DNA of 64,000 bases from Anaerolineales bacterium (GCA_014860745.1 JACZJC010000027.1:1-64000); one strand, 5' to 3'. Numbered from the stretch's first letter, positions 44,508-54,258 are shown. Made by a program: numbers and translations. Notes: generated by a model from the sequence alone, not told the origin.

Positions 44508-45734
44508 TTATCCAAACATTTCCTTCACTTTGTAGATCCCGTTCACCAGAAGGTCCACCTCTTGCATTGTGTTATACAAATAGAAGGATGCGCGACTTGT
44601 GGCCGGGATGCCGAATTTTTCATGCAGCGGTTGGGCACAGTGATGACCCGCTCGAACGGCGATCCCATCCCGGTCTAAAATCTGCGCCACGTCATGCGGA
44701 TGCACACCTTCAAGCGTGAACGCGGCCACTCCGCCTTTTTTATCAGCCGAAGGACCAAACAATTTCACACCGGGGATCTCTTCGAGCCGGTCTAGGGCAT
44801 ACTCTATGATCTCATGTTCGTGCGCGGCGATTCTTTCCATGCCGACAGCTGAGAGGTAATCGACAGCAACGCCAAACCCGACGGCTTCTGCAATAGCCGG
44901 CGTGCCTGCCTCGAATTTATGCGGCAGGGTGTTCGGCCGAAAGGAGCGCAATTTCACTTCCTTGATCATATCCCCCCCACCCAAAAACGGCGGCATGGAT
45001 TCAAGAAGCGTTGATTTTCCATATAACACGCCAATGCCCGTAGGCCCGCACATTTTGTGGGCGGAGAACGCGTAAAAATCTGCATCCAAAGCCTGAACAT
45101 CCACTTTCAAATGCGGCACGGACTGAGCGCCATCCACCAACACGACCGCTCCCGCATCATGACCTAAACGAATGATCTCCGCGGCCGGGTTGACCGTGCC
45201 GAGGACGTTGGACATGTGCGTAAACGAGATCAACTTCGGGCGGCGGTCAAGAAGCGATTTATAAGTCTCAAGATCGAGCAATCCTTCTTCCGTCACCGGG
45301 ATGAAATCCAACTCGATCCCTCGTTCCATTTGCAGCATATGCCAGGGAACCAGGTTGCTATGATGTTCCATCTCGGTCAGGATGACAAGATCGCCTGTTT
45401 TTAATTTTGCACGCGCCCAGGCATATGCCACCAGATTGATCGACTCGGTGGTATTCCGTGTATATATAACTTCCCGCGAAGAAGCGGCATTGATAAACTT
45501 TGCGATTTTTTCACGCGCGCCTTCATACATGGAAGTGGCTTCCTCGGCAAGGGTATGCACGCCGCGATGGATGTTGGCATTCGAACGGCGATAATAATCG
45601 TTCATCGCTTCGATCACTTGTACAGGTTTTTGCGAGGTTGCTGTTGAATCCAAATACGTCACCCGGACGCCTGGGCGTGTTTCGCGTTCCAGTATTGGAA
45701 AATCTTTGCGGATTTGTTCTACATCAAGGGTCAT
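44508..45734 (-). CDS. sufS: Cysteine desulfurase SufS
   Basis: 408 residues, group II cysteine desulfurase. The PLP lysine is in FSAHKMCGPTGIGVLYGK and the catalytic Cys in RAGHHCAQPLHEKFG. It mobilises sulfur from cysteine for cluster assembly, with SufU as partner. The ribosome site before the ATG is weak (CTTTCCC has no SD). Confidence 0.95.
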   Translation of the reverse strand: MTLDVEQIRKDFPILERETRPGVRVTYLDSTATSQKPVQVIEAMNDYYRRSNANIHRGVHTLAEEATSMYEGAREKIAKFINAASSREVIYTRNTTESINLVAYAWARAKLKTGDLVILTEMEHHSNLVPWHMLQMERGIELDFIPVTEEGLLDLETYKSLLDRRPKLISFTHMSNVLGTVNPAAEIIRLGHDAGAVVLVDGAQSVPHLKVDVQALDADFYAFSAHKMCGPTGIGVLYGKSTLLESMPPFLGGGDMIKEVKLRSFRPNTLPHKFEAGTPAIAEAVGFGVAVDYLSAVGMERIAAHEHEIIEYALDRLEEIPGVKLFGPSADKKGGVAAFTLEGVHPHDVAQILDRDGIAVRAGHHCAQPLHEKFGIPATSRASFYLYNTMQEVDLLVNGIYKVKEMFG

Positions 45735-45810
45735 GGGAAAGGCAGACGGGGCGGACAGGCAAACAAGTCAATAAGCAGATACGTTTTTACTCGCTTGCCT
45801 GTTTCCGTTC

Positions 45811-46497
45811 CTAATACTCGGGGATAAATTCTTTTTTTGCAACAGGCTTCTTGCCGGGCACTTCGCGGATATGTTCAGACGTCAATGGATACCAAAGAAT
45901 GCGGTCCGGTACCATCCAGCCGTCCGTGAGGTACACGTTCGAGCGGAACTGCACCGCCACCATCTTGTTATCCACCTGTACCACAATGCCCTTGATCCAT
46001 CCGCGCACACGCTCGCGGCTTTTTTCATGGTCGCAAAAAACCTCCACACTATCGCCCACTTCAAACGCATGTTCGATACCGGGCGCTTTCATAAAAGTAT
46101 ATTGATTTACGCGCAGCGAACGCTTGATCGGTTTATGCCGGTCGACCAACGGTGTCAACGTCCGCTTCACGACCGTCGGCATGGGTTTCACCGGCATAAC
46201 CGCGATCATCGTGGCGGGAATTCCAACCGCTGTCTTCTTTTTCGGCTCACTTTTCGGGCGGGCTTTTGCGACGGATTTCATAACCTTTGCCGGTTTCATT
46301 TTCAGAGTCACGGATTTTCCTTTTGTTTTGGATATCGGCTTGCGGGTTGCTTTTAATTTCACTGCCTGCCTCGATTTGATCTTCGGCTTTGCTTTTCCTG
46401 CCACCCTGGATTTAATTGCAGCCTTCACTTTTGTTTTGACTTTTGCTTTTGCTTTGACTTTTGACTTTGGCTTTTGTTTCGCATTCAATTTCGCCAT
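45811..46497 (-). CDS. Lysine-rich protein with C-terminal SH3-like domain
   Basis: 228 residues, not recognised. Residues 1-90 are low-complexity, very Lys/Ala-rich (for example VKAKAKVKTKVKAAIKS), like histone H1-type tails. Residues about 135-205 (GDSVEVFCDHEKSRERVRGWIKGIVVQVDNKMVAVQF) resemble a small beta-barrel of the SH3/Tudor/Agenet kind. It would be strongly basic and could bind nucleic acid; this is an inference. It lies between sufD and sufS in the suf operon with 140- and 76-base spacers, so it may have its own regulation. The ribosome site GGAAGTGAG precedes the ATG. Confidence 0.65.
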   Translation of the reverse strand: MAKLNAKQKPKSKVKAKAKVKTKVKAAIKSRVAGKAKPKIKSRQAVKLKATRKPISKTKGKSVTLKMKPAKVMKSVAKARPKSEPKKKTAVGIPATMIAVMPVKPMPTVVKRTLTPLVDRHKPIKRSLRVNQYTFMKAPGIEHAFEVGDSVEVFCDHEKSRERVRGWIKGIVVQVDNKMVAVQFRSNVYLTDGWMVPDRILWYPLTSEHIREVPGKKPVAKKEFIPEY

Positions 46498-46637
46498 TTT
46501 GACTCACTTCCTGTTTGTTAATTGAGACGCCCTCCGCCTCATTTTTTTCGGGACGATTGGCCGGCCGCCCTAGACATCATCCTCACTGAGATTTTTCAAT
46601 ACCAGGCGAGTCTAAGAGACCCATCTGGTCTGGTTGC

Positions 46638-47975
46638 CTACTTCGATAATTTTTCCTGAATTGCCTGCTGGAACCGTTCGCGCACGCCTTCGAACGGAAT
46701 ACGCTGCATGATCGGGTCGAAGAATCCTTCCACAACCAATTGCTCGGCTTCGCGCTGGGGGATTCCGCGTGATTTCAAATAGAAGAGCGGTTCCTGCTCC
46801 AGTTTACCAACCGTTGCCCCGTGTGTGCAACGGACATCGTCTGCAAGGATTTCAAGGCCAGGGATTGAGTCCGCGCGGGCCTGCTCATCGAGAACAAGAT
46901 TGCGATTGGCCTGGTAACCGTCCGTTTTTTGCGCGCCAGGAGCAACGTAGATCATACCCTGCCAGACGGAGCGGCTTTTTCCTTTTAATGCACCTTTGAA
47001 GAGCAGGTCACTGGTGGTATGTGGAGCGAGATGGTTCTGTTGAGTATCGTGATCGAGGTGTTGAGTCCCGTCTGTAAAATAAAAACCGGACATGCGCCCG
47101 ACAGATCCCTCGCCAGCAAGGTCAAGATCAGAGAAGTTTTTGGTGAGTCTGGAGCCGACTGCACCGAAGATCCAATCGAGGTTGCCACCGCGTTCCACAC
47201 GAGCACGCTCGTGCGAAAAATTCCACACGTGACGTCCCCAGGACTGTAATTCAACAAAACGCAGGTTGGCATCTTTGCCAACGTAAATTTCGACAACGCC
47301 TGCATGCATGGCGTGACCCACTTCATCTGGTGATGCAGCTTCGTGGACGTAGGTGACAGACGCGCCATCTTCCACATAAACGATCAAGTGGGAGAAATGC
47401 GCAAGGTCAGTACCTGGCCCCCACAGAACAGAATGAAGGGGATACTCCACCTGTACATTCTTGGGAACATAAAGCAAGACGCCATTCTGAGCCAGAGCAG
47501 ATGCCAGAGCGGCAAACTTGCCATCATCAGGCTTGACTATCTGGCCGATCAACTTTGCGAGCAGGTCGGCGTGATTCTTTTCAGCAGTGCGGAAGTCCGT
47601 AAAGACGACACCTTTTTTTGCAAGTGATTCATCCAATTGAATTTGGGAACCGCCGGGAAGCAAGGTGATTTGTCCGCCGTGCTGTTCGCCTGTGAGAGGT
47701 TTGAGCAATTCCTCGGGAACAACCGGCATATCTTCAAATGCGCCAGCTTTGGGAAGTTTGAAATCCGATGCGGGCAACAGGCGCAAATCCGTGCGGCGCC
47801 AGGCTTCGTCTGTTGTGATAGGGAGAGAAAACTTCTGGAAGGAGTCCCAGGCTGAGGCGCGGAAAGAAGCGAGACCAGTGCTTGAAGCAGGAATATCCGC
47901 CTGAGTGAATGTGAATTCCTTTGCGGCTGATTCGCGTCGTGTTCTACTTACTGATACTTTTGGTTTCTCTTGCAT
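46638..47975 (-). CDS. sufD: SufD, Fe-S cluster assembly scaffold subunit
   Basis: 445 residues. SufD/SufB beta-helix core (VVEIYVGKDANLRFVELQSWG, HLDHDTQQNHLAPHTTSDLLFKG) and the C-terminal helical region with LLFYLKSRGIPQREAEQLVVEGF. SufD pairs with SufB and SufC. ATG 47975 is taken, two bases after the sufB stop with GGAAGGATCG upstream; a TTG at 47984 is less likely. Confidence 0.94.
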   Translation of the reverse strand: MQEKPKVSVSRTRRESAAKEFTFTQADIPASSTGLASFRASAWDSFQKFSLPITTDEAWRRTDLRLLPASDFKLPKAGAFEDMPVVPEELLKPLTGEQHGGQITLLPGGSQIQLDESLAKKGVVFTDFRTAEKNHADLLAKLIGQIVKPDDGKFAALASALAQNGVLLYVPKNVQVEYPLHSVLWGPGTDLAHFSHLIVYVEDGASVTYVHEAASPDEVGHAMHAGVVEIYVGKDANLRFVELQSWGRHVWNFSHERARVERGGNLDWIFGAVGSRLTKNFSDLDLAGEGSVGRMSGFYFTDGTQHLDHDTQQNHLAPHTTSDLLFKGALKGKSRSVWQGMIYVAPGAQKTDGYQANRNLVLDEQARADSIPGLEILADDVRCTHGATVGKLEQEPLFYLKSRGIPQREAEQLVVEGFFDPIMQRIPFEGVRERFQQAIQEKLSK

Positions 47976-47976
47976 A

Positions 47977-49401
47977 TTAGCCAATCGATCCTTCCATTTG
48001 AAGTTGGATCAAGCGGTTCATTTCAACTGCGTATTCCATGGGTAATTCCTTGACGAGCGGCTCGATGAAGCCGGAGACCACCATGGTAGTAGCTTCTTCT
48101 TCGCTGAGGCCGCGGGACATTAAATAGAAGAGCTGCTCCTCGCCCACTTTGCTGACGGAGGCTTCGTGACCGATGGTCACATCGTCTTCGTCAATTTCAA
48201 TGGTGGGATATGTATCAGAGCGGGACTTGGGGTCGAGCAAAAGCGCATCGCAAACCACGTTGGATTTGACACCCTTCGAGCCTTTGTAGACCTTGACCAT
48301 GCCGCGATAGGAAGCGCGACCGCCGCCCTTGCTGATGGATTTGGAAACGATCTTGCTGGTGGTGTTGGGTGCGAAGTGCATCATCTTTGAGCCTGCATCC
48401 TGGGTTTGGCCGGGGCCAGCAAATGCCATGGAAAGCATTTCGCCGTGGGCACCGGGCTCCATCAAATAACAGGATGGATATTTCATCGTGAGTTTCGAAC
48501 CGAGGTTTGCATCCACCCATTCATGGGAGGCGTTCGCAAAAACCTGGGCACGCTGTGTGACAAGGTTGAAGACGTTGGTGGACCAGTTTTGAATGGTGGA
48601 ATAGCGGGAACGCGCGCCTTTCTTGACGACGATCTCGATCACGCCACTATGGAAGGAGTTGGTGGTGTACTGCGGAGCGGTACAACCTTCCACATAATGT
48701 ACGGATGCGCCTTCATCCACAATGATGAGGGTGCGTTCGAACTGGCCAACGTTGGCGGTGTTCAAACGGAAATACGCCTGCAGGGGCAAATCCACTGTTA
48801 CACCTTTGGGGACGTAAACGAATGAACCGCCAGACCAAACAGCTGAGTTTAGTGCCGCAAATTTGTTATCCTCAATTGGAATTACTGTTCCAAAATATTC
48901 CTTGAAAAGATCCGGGTATTGTTTGAGGCCATCCTCAATGGACAGGAAGATGACGCCCTGCTTTTCGAGATGCTCCAGAATGGAGTGATACACCATCTCG
49001 GATTCATACTGCGCACCCACGCCAGCCAAAAATTTCTGCTCGGCTTCAGGGATGCCCAGTTTATTAAAGGTATTCTTGATGTCGTCGGGTACGTTGTCCC
49101 AGTTTTTCTCGCTCTTCTCGGTCGGCTTGACGTAGTAGAAAATGTTGTCGAAGTCGATCTCGTCGAGTGTAGGTCCCCAGTTCGGCATGGGACGATTGAT
49201 GTAATGCTCATACGCCTTGAGACGGAAATCCAGCATCCATTGAGGTTCGTTCTTCATGCGTGAAATGTTTTCGACGACTTCGCGGGTTAATCCGCGTTCG
49301 GATTTGAACACGTAATTATCATCGCGGTCATGAAACCCGTATTTGTAATCGCCAATCTCTTCGAGGATCTTGGTGTCGTCTGTTTTGATTTCTTCGGTCA
49401 T
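47977..49401 (-). CDS. sufB: SufB, Fe-S cluster assembly scaffold
   Basis: 474 residues. Full-length SufB: N-terminal [16 protein letters not shown], the core with [44 protein letters not shown]-like region and C-terminal [23 protein letters not shown]. Assembles clusters on the SufBC2D complex. AGGAT precedes the ATG. A hairpin repeat separates it from sufC. Confidence 0.95.
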   Translation of the reverse strand: MTEEIKTDDTKILEEIGDYKYGFHDRDDNYVFKSERGLTREVVENISRMKNEPQWMLDFRLKAYEHYINRPMPNWGPTLDEIDFDNIFYYVKPTEKSEKNWDNVPDDIKNTFNKLGIPEAEQKFLAGVGAQYESEMVYHSILEHLEKQGVIFLSIEDGLKQYPDLFKEYFGTVIPIEDNKFAALNSAVWSGGSFVYVPKGVTVDLPLQAYFRLNTANVGQFERTLIIVDEGASVHYVEGCTAPQYTTNSFHSGVIEIVVKKGARSRYSTIQNWSTNVFNLVTQRAQVFANASHEWVDANLGSKLTMKYPSCYLMEPGAHGEMLSMAFAGPGQTQDAGSKMMHFAPNTTSKIVSKSISKGGGRASYRGMVKVYKGSKGVKSNVVCDALLLDPKSRSDTYPTIEIDEDDVTIGHEASVSKVGEEQLFYLMSRGLSEEEATTMVVSGFIEPLVKELPMEYAVEMNRLIQLQMEGSIG

Positions 49402-49423
49402 GGGGTTATCCTATCAATAAGTA

Positions 49424-49467
49424 GATTGCTTCGTCATTGCGCTGAAGCGCAACTCCTCGCAACGACA
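49424..49467. repeat. Short GTCATTGCG-type repeat between sufC and sufB
   Basis: GATTGCTTCGTCATTGCG and CTCCTCGCAACGACA; the right end meets the sufC stop codon. Confidence 0.7.
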
Positions 49468-50238
49468 TTATGCGACTTCCTCGTACTTCTCGCGCACCCA
49501 ATCGTAGCCCTGGTCTTCGAGATGCAAGGCAAGGTCGGCTCCGCCCGATTCCACAATGCGGCCATCCAACATGATGTGGACGAAGTTCGGTTTGATGTAA
49601 TTCAACAGGCGTTGATAATGCGTGATGACCAGCACACCAAGCTCGGGACCGGAAAGAGCGTTGACGCCTTCTGCAACGATACGCAGCGCATCGATGTCCA
49701 GGCCTGAATCGGTTTCGTCCAAAATGGCGATCTCCGGCTTGAGGGTTGCCATCTGCAAAATCTCGGCACGCTTCTTTTCGCCGCCGGAGAAACCGTCATT
49801 GAGATAGCGTCCCGCGAAGGCGTGATCCATCTTGAGCGTGTCCATCTTTTCCTTGAGCATCTTGCGGAATTCAGGGATGGGCATGCCCTTGTCTTCGGGG
49901 TTTTCGGCGCGGCGGCGGGAGTTGATGGCAGTGCGCAGGAAGTTAGCCACGGTCACACCAGGGATGGCGACCGGGTATTGAAACGCAAGGAAAATACCAG
50001 CGCGGGAACGTTCGTCAGGTTCCAGCTCGAGAACGTTCTTTCCTTTGAAAACAATCTCGCCCTCTGTGACGGTGTAGTTGGGGTGCCCCATCAATGTGTA
50101 AGCCAGTGTAGATTTACCCGTGCCGTTCGGCCCCATTATTGCGTGAATTTCGCCCTGTTTGATCGTGAGTGAAAGTCCTTTTAGAATTTCCTTATCTTCG
50201 ATGCTTACATGCAGATTCTTGATTTCAAGTTGCGACAT
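49468..50238 (-). CDS. sufC: SufC, Fe-S assembly ATPase
   Basis: 256 residues, ABC-type ATPase without membrane partner. Walker [10 protein letters not shown], signature [12 protein letters not shown], Walker [16 protein letters not shown]. Drives conformational change in SufBCD. AGGAGC precedes the ATG. First gene of the operon, with a consensus promoter 57 bases upstream. Confidence 0.95.
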   Translation of the reverse strand: MSQLEIKNLHVSIEDKEILKGLSLTIKQGEIHAIMGPNGTGKSTLAYTLMGHPNYTVTEGEIVFKGKNVLELEPDERSRAGIFLAFQYPVAIPGVTVANFLRTAINSRRRAENPEDKGMPIPEFRKMLKEKMDTLKMDHAFAGRYLNDGFSGGEKKRAEILQMATLKPEIAILDETDSGLDIDALRIVAEGVNALSGPELGVLVITHYQRLLNYIKPNFVHIMLDGRIVESGGADLALHLEDQGYDWVREKYEEVA

Positions 50239-50294
50239 ACGGGATTTGCTCCTGGAGTGAAAGCCATTGCTGGCGTTTTTACTGATTTCGAGGC

Positions 50295-50323
50295 ATTATA
50301 GCAGGGCTGAGGGGATTTGTCAA
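50295..50323 (-). promoter_or_regulatory. Consensus promoter of the suf operon
   Basis: On the minus strand TTGACA (50323-50318), a 17-base spacer and TATAAT (50300-50295), matching the sigma-70 consensus at all 12 positions. Confidence 0.9.
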
Positions 50324-50350
50324 TATTTATGATATTTTTCTAGTATATTC
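50322..50350. promoter_or_regulatory. 29-base element shared with the sufR promoter
   Basis: Begins AATATTTATGATA and continues TTTTTCTAGTATATTC; 25 of 29 bases match 53570-53598. It abuts and slightly overlaps the -35 of the suf promoter. Candidate repressor or activator site. Confidence 0.7.
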
Positions 50351-50428
50351 ATTCATCAAAAAGCTTACAAATTGCCTCTCATCCATATTAACTTCATTCC
50401 ACAGACCGAAACAACAACTTAATATACC

Positions 50429-50434
50429 TATAAT
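50429..50434 (+). promoter_or_regulatory. -10 element (TATAAT) of the phosphoesterase gene
   Basis: TATAAT 29 bases before GTG 50463; no clear -35. It argues against the ATG at 50439, which would leave almost no leader. Confidence 0.55.
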
Positions 50435-50462
50435 AGGCATGTTCAAACCTGCGGAGAAAATT

Positions 50463-53400
50463 GTGAAGTCTCAGCTAATAGTAATTGTTGTCCTGTTTGG
50501 ATTTATTCTTGCAACTAATCACCAGCACACGGCCCTGGCCCAGAGTGACAAAATTACCTTTGCCGTCATCGGGGATTACGGGATTGCCGGCCAAAACGAA
50601 GCGGACGTGGCAAATTTGGTCAAAAGCTGGAACCCGGACTTCATCGTCACCACCGGGGACAACAATTACCCGGATGGAGCCCCATCGACAATTGACCAAA
50701 ATATCGGGCAGTATTATCACGATTATATTTATCCGTATGACGGAAAATACGGAAACGGCGCTGCTTCAAAGAGATTTTTCCCTTCCCTGGGAAATCATGA
50801 TTGGGGAGTAAATTCCGGCAGGGCCTATTTCGATTATTTTGGCTTCCGTAACCAGCAATCCTATTACGATTTTATTCAGGGCTCTGTTCACTTTTTTGTT
50901 ATTAACAGCAACCGGGAAGAACCGGACGGAGTCAGTTCCACATCGACACAGGCAAAGTGGCTGAAGAAAAGCCTGGCCGCTTCCACCTCCGTTTTCAATA
51001 TCGTGGTTTTTCACCATCCACCTTATTCTTCCGGCAGGCATGGCTCGAACGCTTACATGCAATGGCCGTTCAAAGATTGGGGCGCAGACGCAGTACTTTC
51101 AGGGCATGACCATACGTATGAAAGACTTCTCGTTAATGGGATACCCTATTTCGTAAATGGAATCGGCGGCGCAGAATTGTATTATTTCAACGCCGCCCTG
51201 CCGGAAAGCCAGGTTCGCTTCAACCAGGATTTTGGGGCAATGCGCGTGGAAGGGTCTAACACATACTTGAAATTCCAAACGTTTACCCGCACAGGCGTGC
51301 TGGTGGATGAATATGTGATCGGCCAAAGCAACCCTGGCGTCACATCGATCACAACAAGCAGCCCATCCCCAACCAATGCAGGTATCTTGAATTTTCAAGT
51401 CACTTTTTCAGAAGCAGTAACCGGCGTGGATATGTTTGACTTCACCCTCTCGACCGATCTCAACGGTGCGGTGATTGAAAACGTGAGCGGCGCCGGGAAT
51501 GTTTATACGGTTACTATAAATTCAGGCAGCGGGGATGGGACCCTTCGCCTCGACCTCACCGACAACGACTCCATTACGAACAGCCTGGGCAACAGCCTCG
51601 GCGGTTTGGGTCTCGAAAACGGATCATTCACCAGCGGACAGTCTTACACTGTGGATAAAACCGCCCCAAGCATTGTCTCCATTGCACGCGCAAACCAAAA
51701 TCCGACAAATGCCGCTGGTGTTGATTTTTCGGTAACTTTCTCCGAAGCTGTGACCGGCGTGGATCTCGCTGACTTTGGCTTGGCAACCAGCGCGGGTGCA
51801 TATCTCAGCAACATCACAGGTTCTGGAAATTCTTATCTCGTCTCGGTGACAACAGCTTCAGGCGAAGATAACCTGCGCCTTGATTTCGTAAACAATGGCA
51901 GCGTGATTGATCTTGCAGTCAATACTACAATCCAGGGTTTTTCCAGCGGCGAGTCCTACACGGTTGATCGAAACCCGCCTTTTGTAACATCCATTGTCAA
52001 CGCGAATACAGGCAACACTTTCAGCATGGAATTCACCGTCAGTTTTTCTGAACCAGTGAACGGCGTAGATGGAGGCGATTTTCTTCTCTCCACCTCAAAT
52101 GGAGCCGTCATCGCAAGCGTCAGCGGATCGAGCAACACCTATAGCGTTTCAATTTCCACGCGACCAGGGAACGACAGCATCAGGCTGGACTTGATCGATG
52201 ACGACAGTATTTTCGACAACATCGGAAATCGGCTTGGAGATACAGGGCCTGGGAATGGAAATTTTACAAACGGAGAAATGGTTACTATCAGCCGGGATGT
52301 TCCAAATGTAACATCGATCCTGCGCGCCAGCCCCAACCCCACAAATGCAGCGACTGCCGATTTTATTGTTACGTTTTCCGAGCTGGTGGACGGGGTAGAC
52401 CCCACGGACTTTGCAGTCACCGGGAATGCAGATGGACTCATTCTCAACATCAAAAATGTAAATCCCTTTTATGTCGTCACTGTAAACACTGGTTCCAGCG
52501 AAGGCGAATTGAAATTGGATTTGATCGACAACGACAGCATTTTGAACGCGAGGAGAGTTCCATTGGGCGGCGACGGAGCAGGAAATGCAAATTTCACGAA
52601 CGGTGAAGTTTTCACAATTGACAGAATGCCGCCGCGAGTCACATCCATCGTCCGCGCAGGCAGCAGCCCGACCATTAATCCCAGCGTGGATTTCATTGTC
52701 ACGTTTTCCGAGCCGGTTCACGGCGTGGATGCATTCGATTTTGTTGTTTCAACGACGAACCTTAATTCCGCAGTCGCAAACATCCAAAACGCAAATCCCT
52801 TCTTTGTGGTTTCGGTGAACTCCGGCGCAGGTTCAGGCAATATCCGACTCGATCTGATCGACAATTTCAGCATCACCGATCTTGCTGGGAATAATTTAAA
52901 CAACGGCACTGGCAATGGAAATTTCGCAACGGGTGAATCATTTGCAATCGCAAAGATCCCCGTCAACTTCACAGCGCCAAATATTTTAAATTCAACCCGC
53001 AATAGCCTTCTTAATATTTCAAGACCTAATTTTTCCTGGAGTTCCGTGCGCTACGCCCGTGCGTATGAATTTTTCCTTGCAACAGACCCAAGCTTTACCC
53101 AAACCGTTTTGACTCAAACCGTCGACGCCACAAACTTCACGCCAATTTCCCCTCTCACGGATGGGACTTATTATCTGCGGGTGCGCGCATATAACTCCGA
53201 CCTCAATCCCGGGAAGTTCAGCAAGACGTACAGCTTTACGATAGACACCACGCCTCCTCCCCCGCCGACGCTGGTCAGCCCGCCCGATCAATCGAACACG
53301 CCGAATCGACCTCTTCTGCAATGGGCTCCTGCCAATGGCAGTATGCAATACCAAATCGAACTCGACAACAACTCGGACTTTTCCAGTCCCGAGTTTTCAA

Positions 53401-53534
53401 GCGCCACCTCAAAGACCTCGATCCGAAGCAGGCTTCTTTCCAAGGGAACCACCTACTATTGGCATGTGCGCGCGAAGGATAAGGCTGGGAATTGGAGTGA
53501 CTGGTCTGCTAGCTTTGTGTTCTGGGTGCCGTGA
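50463..53534 (+). CDS. Secreted metallophosphoesterase with Ig-like repeats
   Basis: 1023 residues. A signal peptide (about 1-27) is followed by a calcineurin-like phosphoesterase domain (about 30-280) of the acid phosphatase type, with FAVIGDYG, TTGDNNY, LGNHDWG, VVFHHPPYS and SGHDHTYERL as metal ligands. Five repeats of about 105 residues follow (each with a VTSI...TFSE.V.GVD..DF pattern), then two fibronectin III-like domains. The repeats probably display the enzyme on the surface. GTG 50463 has GGAGA seven bases upstream and gives a clean signal peptide; ATG 50439 lacks a ribosome site. The gene sits between suf and sufR without obvious link. Confidence 0.88.
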   Translation: MKSQLIVIVVLFGFILATNHQHTALAQSDKITFAVIGDYGIAGQNEADVANLVKSWNPDFIVTTGDNNYPDGAPSTIDQNIGQYYHDYIYPYDGKYGNGAASKRFFPSLGNHDWGVNSGRAYFDYFGFRNQQSYYDFIQGSVHFFVINSNREEPDGVSSTSTQAKWLKKSLAASTSVFNIVVFHHPPYSSGRHGSNAYMQWPFKDWGADAVLSGHDHTYERLLVNGIPYFVNGIGGAELYYFNAALPESQVRFNQDFGAMRVEGSNTYLKFQTFTRTGVLVDEYVIGQSNPGVTSITTSSPSPTNAGILNFQVTFSEAVTGVDMFDFTLSTDLNGAVIENVSGAGNVYTVTINSGSGDGTLRLDLTDNDSITNSLGNSLGGLGLENGSFTSGQSYTVDKTAPSIVSIARANQNPTNAAGVDFSVTFSEAVTGVDLADFGLATSAGAYLSNITGSGNSYLVSVTTASGEDNLRLDFVNNGSVIDLAVNTTIQGFSSGESYTVDRNPPFVTSIVNANTGNTFSMEFTVSFSEPVNGVDGGDFLLSTSNGAVIASVSGSSNTYSVSISTRPGNDSIRLDLIDDDSIFDNIGNRLGDTGPGNGNFTNGEMVTISRDVPNVTSILRASPNPTNAATADFIVTFSELVDGVDPTDFAVTGNADGLILNIKNVNPFYVVTVNTGSSEGELKLDLIDNDSILNARRVPLGGDGAGNANFTNGEVFTIDRMPPRVTSIVRAGSSPTINPSVDFIVTFSEPVHGVDAFDFVVSTTNLNSAVANIQNANPFFVVSVNSGAGSGNIRLDLIDNFSITDLAGNNLNNGTGNGNFATGESFAIAKIPVNFTAPNILNSTRNSLLNISRPNFSWSSVRYARAYEFFLATDPSFTQTVLTQTVDATNFTPISPLTDGTYYLRVRAYNSDLNPGKFSKTYSFTIDTTPPPPPTLVSPPDQSNTPNRPLLQWAPANGSMQYQIELDNNSDFSSPEFSSATSKTSIRSRLLSKGTTYYWHVRAKDKAGNWSDWSASFVFWVP

Positions 53535-53569
53535 AACATAGTTACGACTAAAATGGTGAAATAACAATA

Positions 53570-53598
53570 AATATTTATGATAATTATCTAATATATTG
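53570..53598. promoter_or_regulatory. 29-base near-palindromic element upstream of sufR
   Basis: Contains the perfect core GATAATTATC; 22 of 28 positions are symmetric. Matches 50322-50350 at 25 of 29 positions and overlaps the -35 of the sufR promoter. Confidence 0.7.
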
Positions 53599-53631
53599 AC
53601 AAGAACATATTGGGCAGGTATACTGCCCAAT
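53596..53631 (+). promoter_or_regulatory. sufR promoter with operator palindrome
   Basis: TTGACA (53596), 17-base spacer, TATACT (53619). The perfect inverted repeat ATTGGGCAG-N5-CTGCCCAAT (53609-53631) covers the -10 and ends at the ATG. The start point would be at or within a base or two of the ATG, so the mRNA is predicted leaderless. Confidence 0.8.
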
Positions 53632-54258
53632 ATGAAATCTACGCGCGACAAAATATTACAGACCTTATTGCGAAAGCCCCGCTCCACCATTAACGATCTC
53701 GCTGAAGCAGTCGGTATTAATCCTATTTCGGTACGCCACCATCTAACCAACCTCCAAATGGAGGGGCTTGTGGAAGGACAGGAGGAGCGTCACGGAGTGG
53801 GACGTCCGCGCCTCGTGTATGTGCTCACCGATGAGGGAATGGAGCATTTCCCAACACGGTACATGAAATTGACTACACGCCTGCTTTCTCAAATGAAAGA
53901 GACCATGCCTGGGCCGGTTGTCGCAAAGTTGTTTAATCAAATTGCTGAAGACCTTGCCAGTGAATATACCGAAGATATGAAAAACTTGGGAATGGAAGAC
54001 CGCCTGGACTTCGTCAAGGATATGCTGGCGCAGGAAGGCTTTACCGTGGAATGGGAAAAGAAAGACGGGCAATATCAGATCCACGAAATATCCTGCCCGT
54101 ATTACCAAATTGGAATTGCCCATCCTGAAGTTTGCACTGTGGACCAGACCCTGATCTCAAAGATGCTCGCCTTGCCAGCAAACAAAGTCCAGTGTATTTT
54201 GGACGGCGACTCGCATTGCACCTACGTTGTCCAGCCTGCGGAAGTCAAGAGCAAGTAA
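53632..54258 (+). CDS. sufR: SufR-like transcriptional regulator
   Basis: 208 residues. N-terminal winged helix (about 1-70: STINDLAEAVGINPISVRHHLTNLQMEGLV) and a C-terminal domain with Cys at 155, 168, 188 and 196 (first two spaced Cys-X12-Cys). This fits the SufR/ArsR-DeoR type repressor that carries an Fe-S cluster. ATG 53632 is preferred over an in-frame TTG at 53596, which coincides with the -35 hexamer. A suf operon 3 kb away shares an element with its promoter, and a sufT gene follows by 24 bases. The Cys spacing is not identical to the cyanobacterial SufR, so the cluster is inferred. Confidence 0.8.
   Translation: MKSTRDKILQTLLRKPRSTINDLAEAVGINPISVRHHLTNLQMEGLVEGQEERHGVGRPRLVYVLTDEGMEHFPTRYMKLTTRLLSQMKETMPGPVVAKLFNQIAEDLASEYTEDMKNLGMEDRLDFVKDMLAQEGFTVEWEKKDGQYQIHEISCPYYQIGIAHPEVCTVDQTLISKMLALPANKVQCILDGDSHCTYVVQPAEVKSK

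Noticed and set aside
46124-46525. Hydrophobic plus-strand open frame that looks like a membrane protein
   Set aside because: Antisense of a Lys-rich coding tract, which always reads as Phe/Leu-rich on the other strand.
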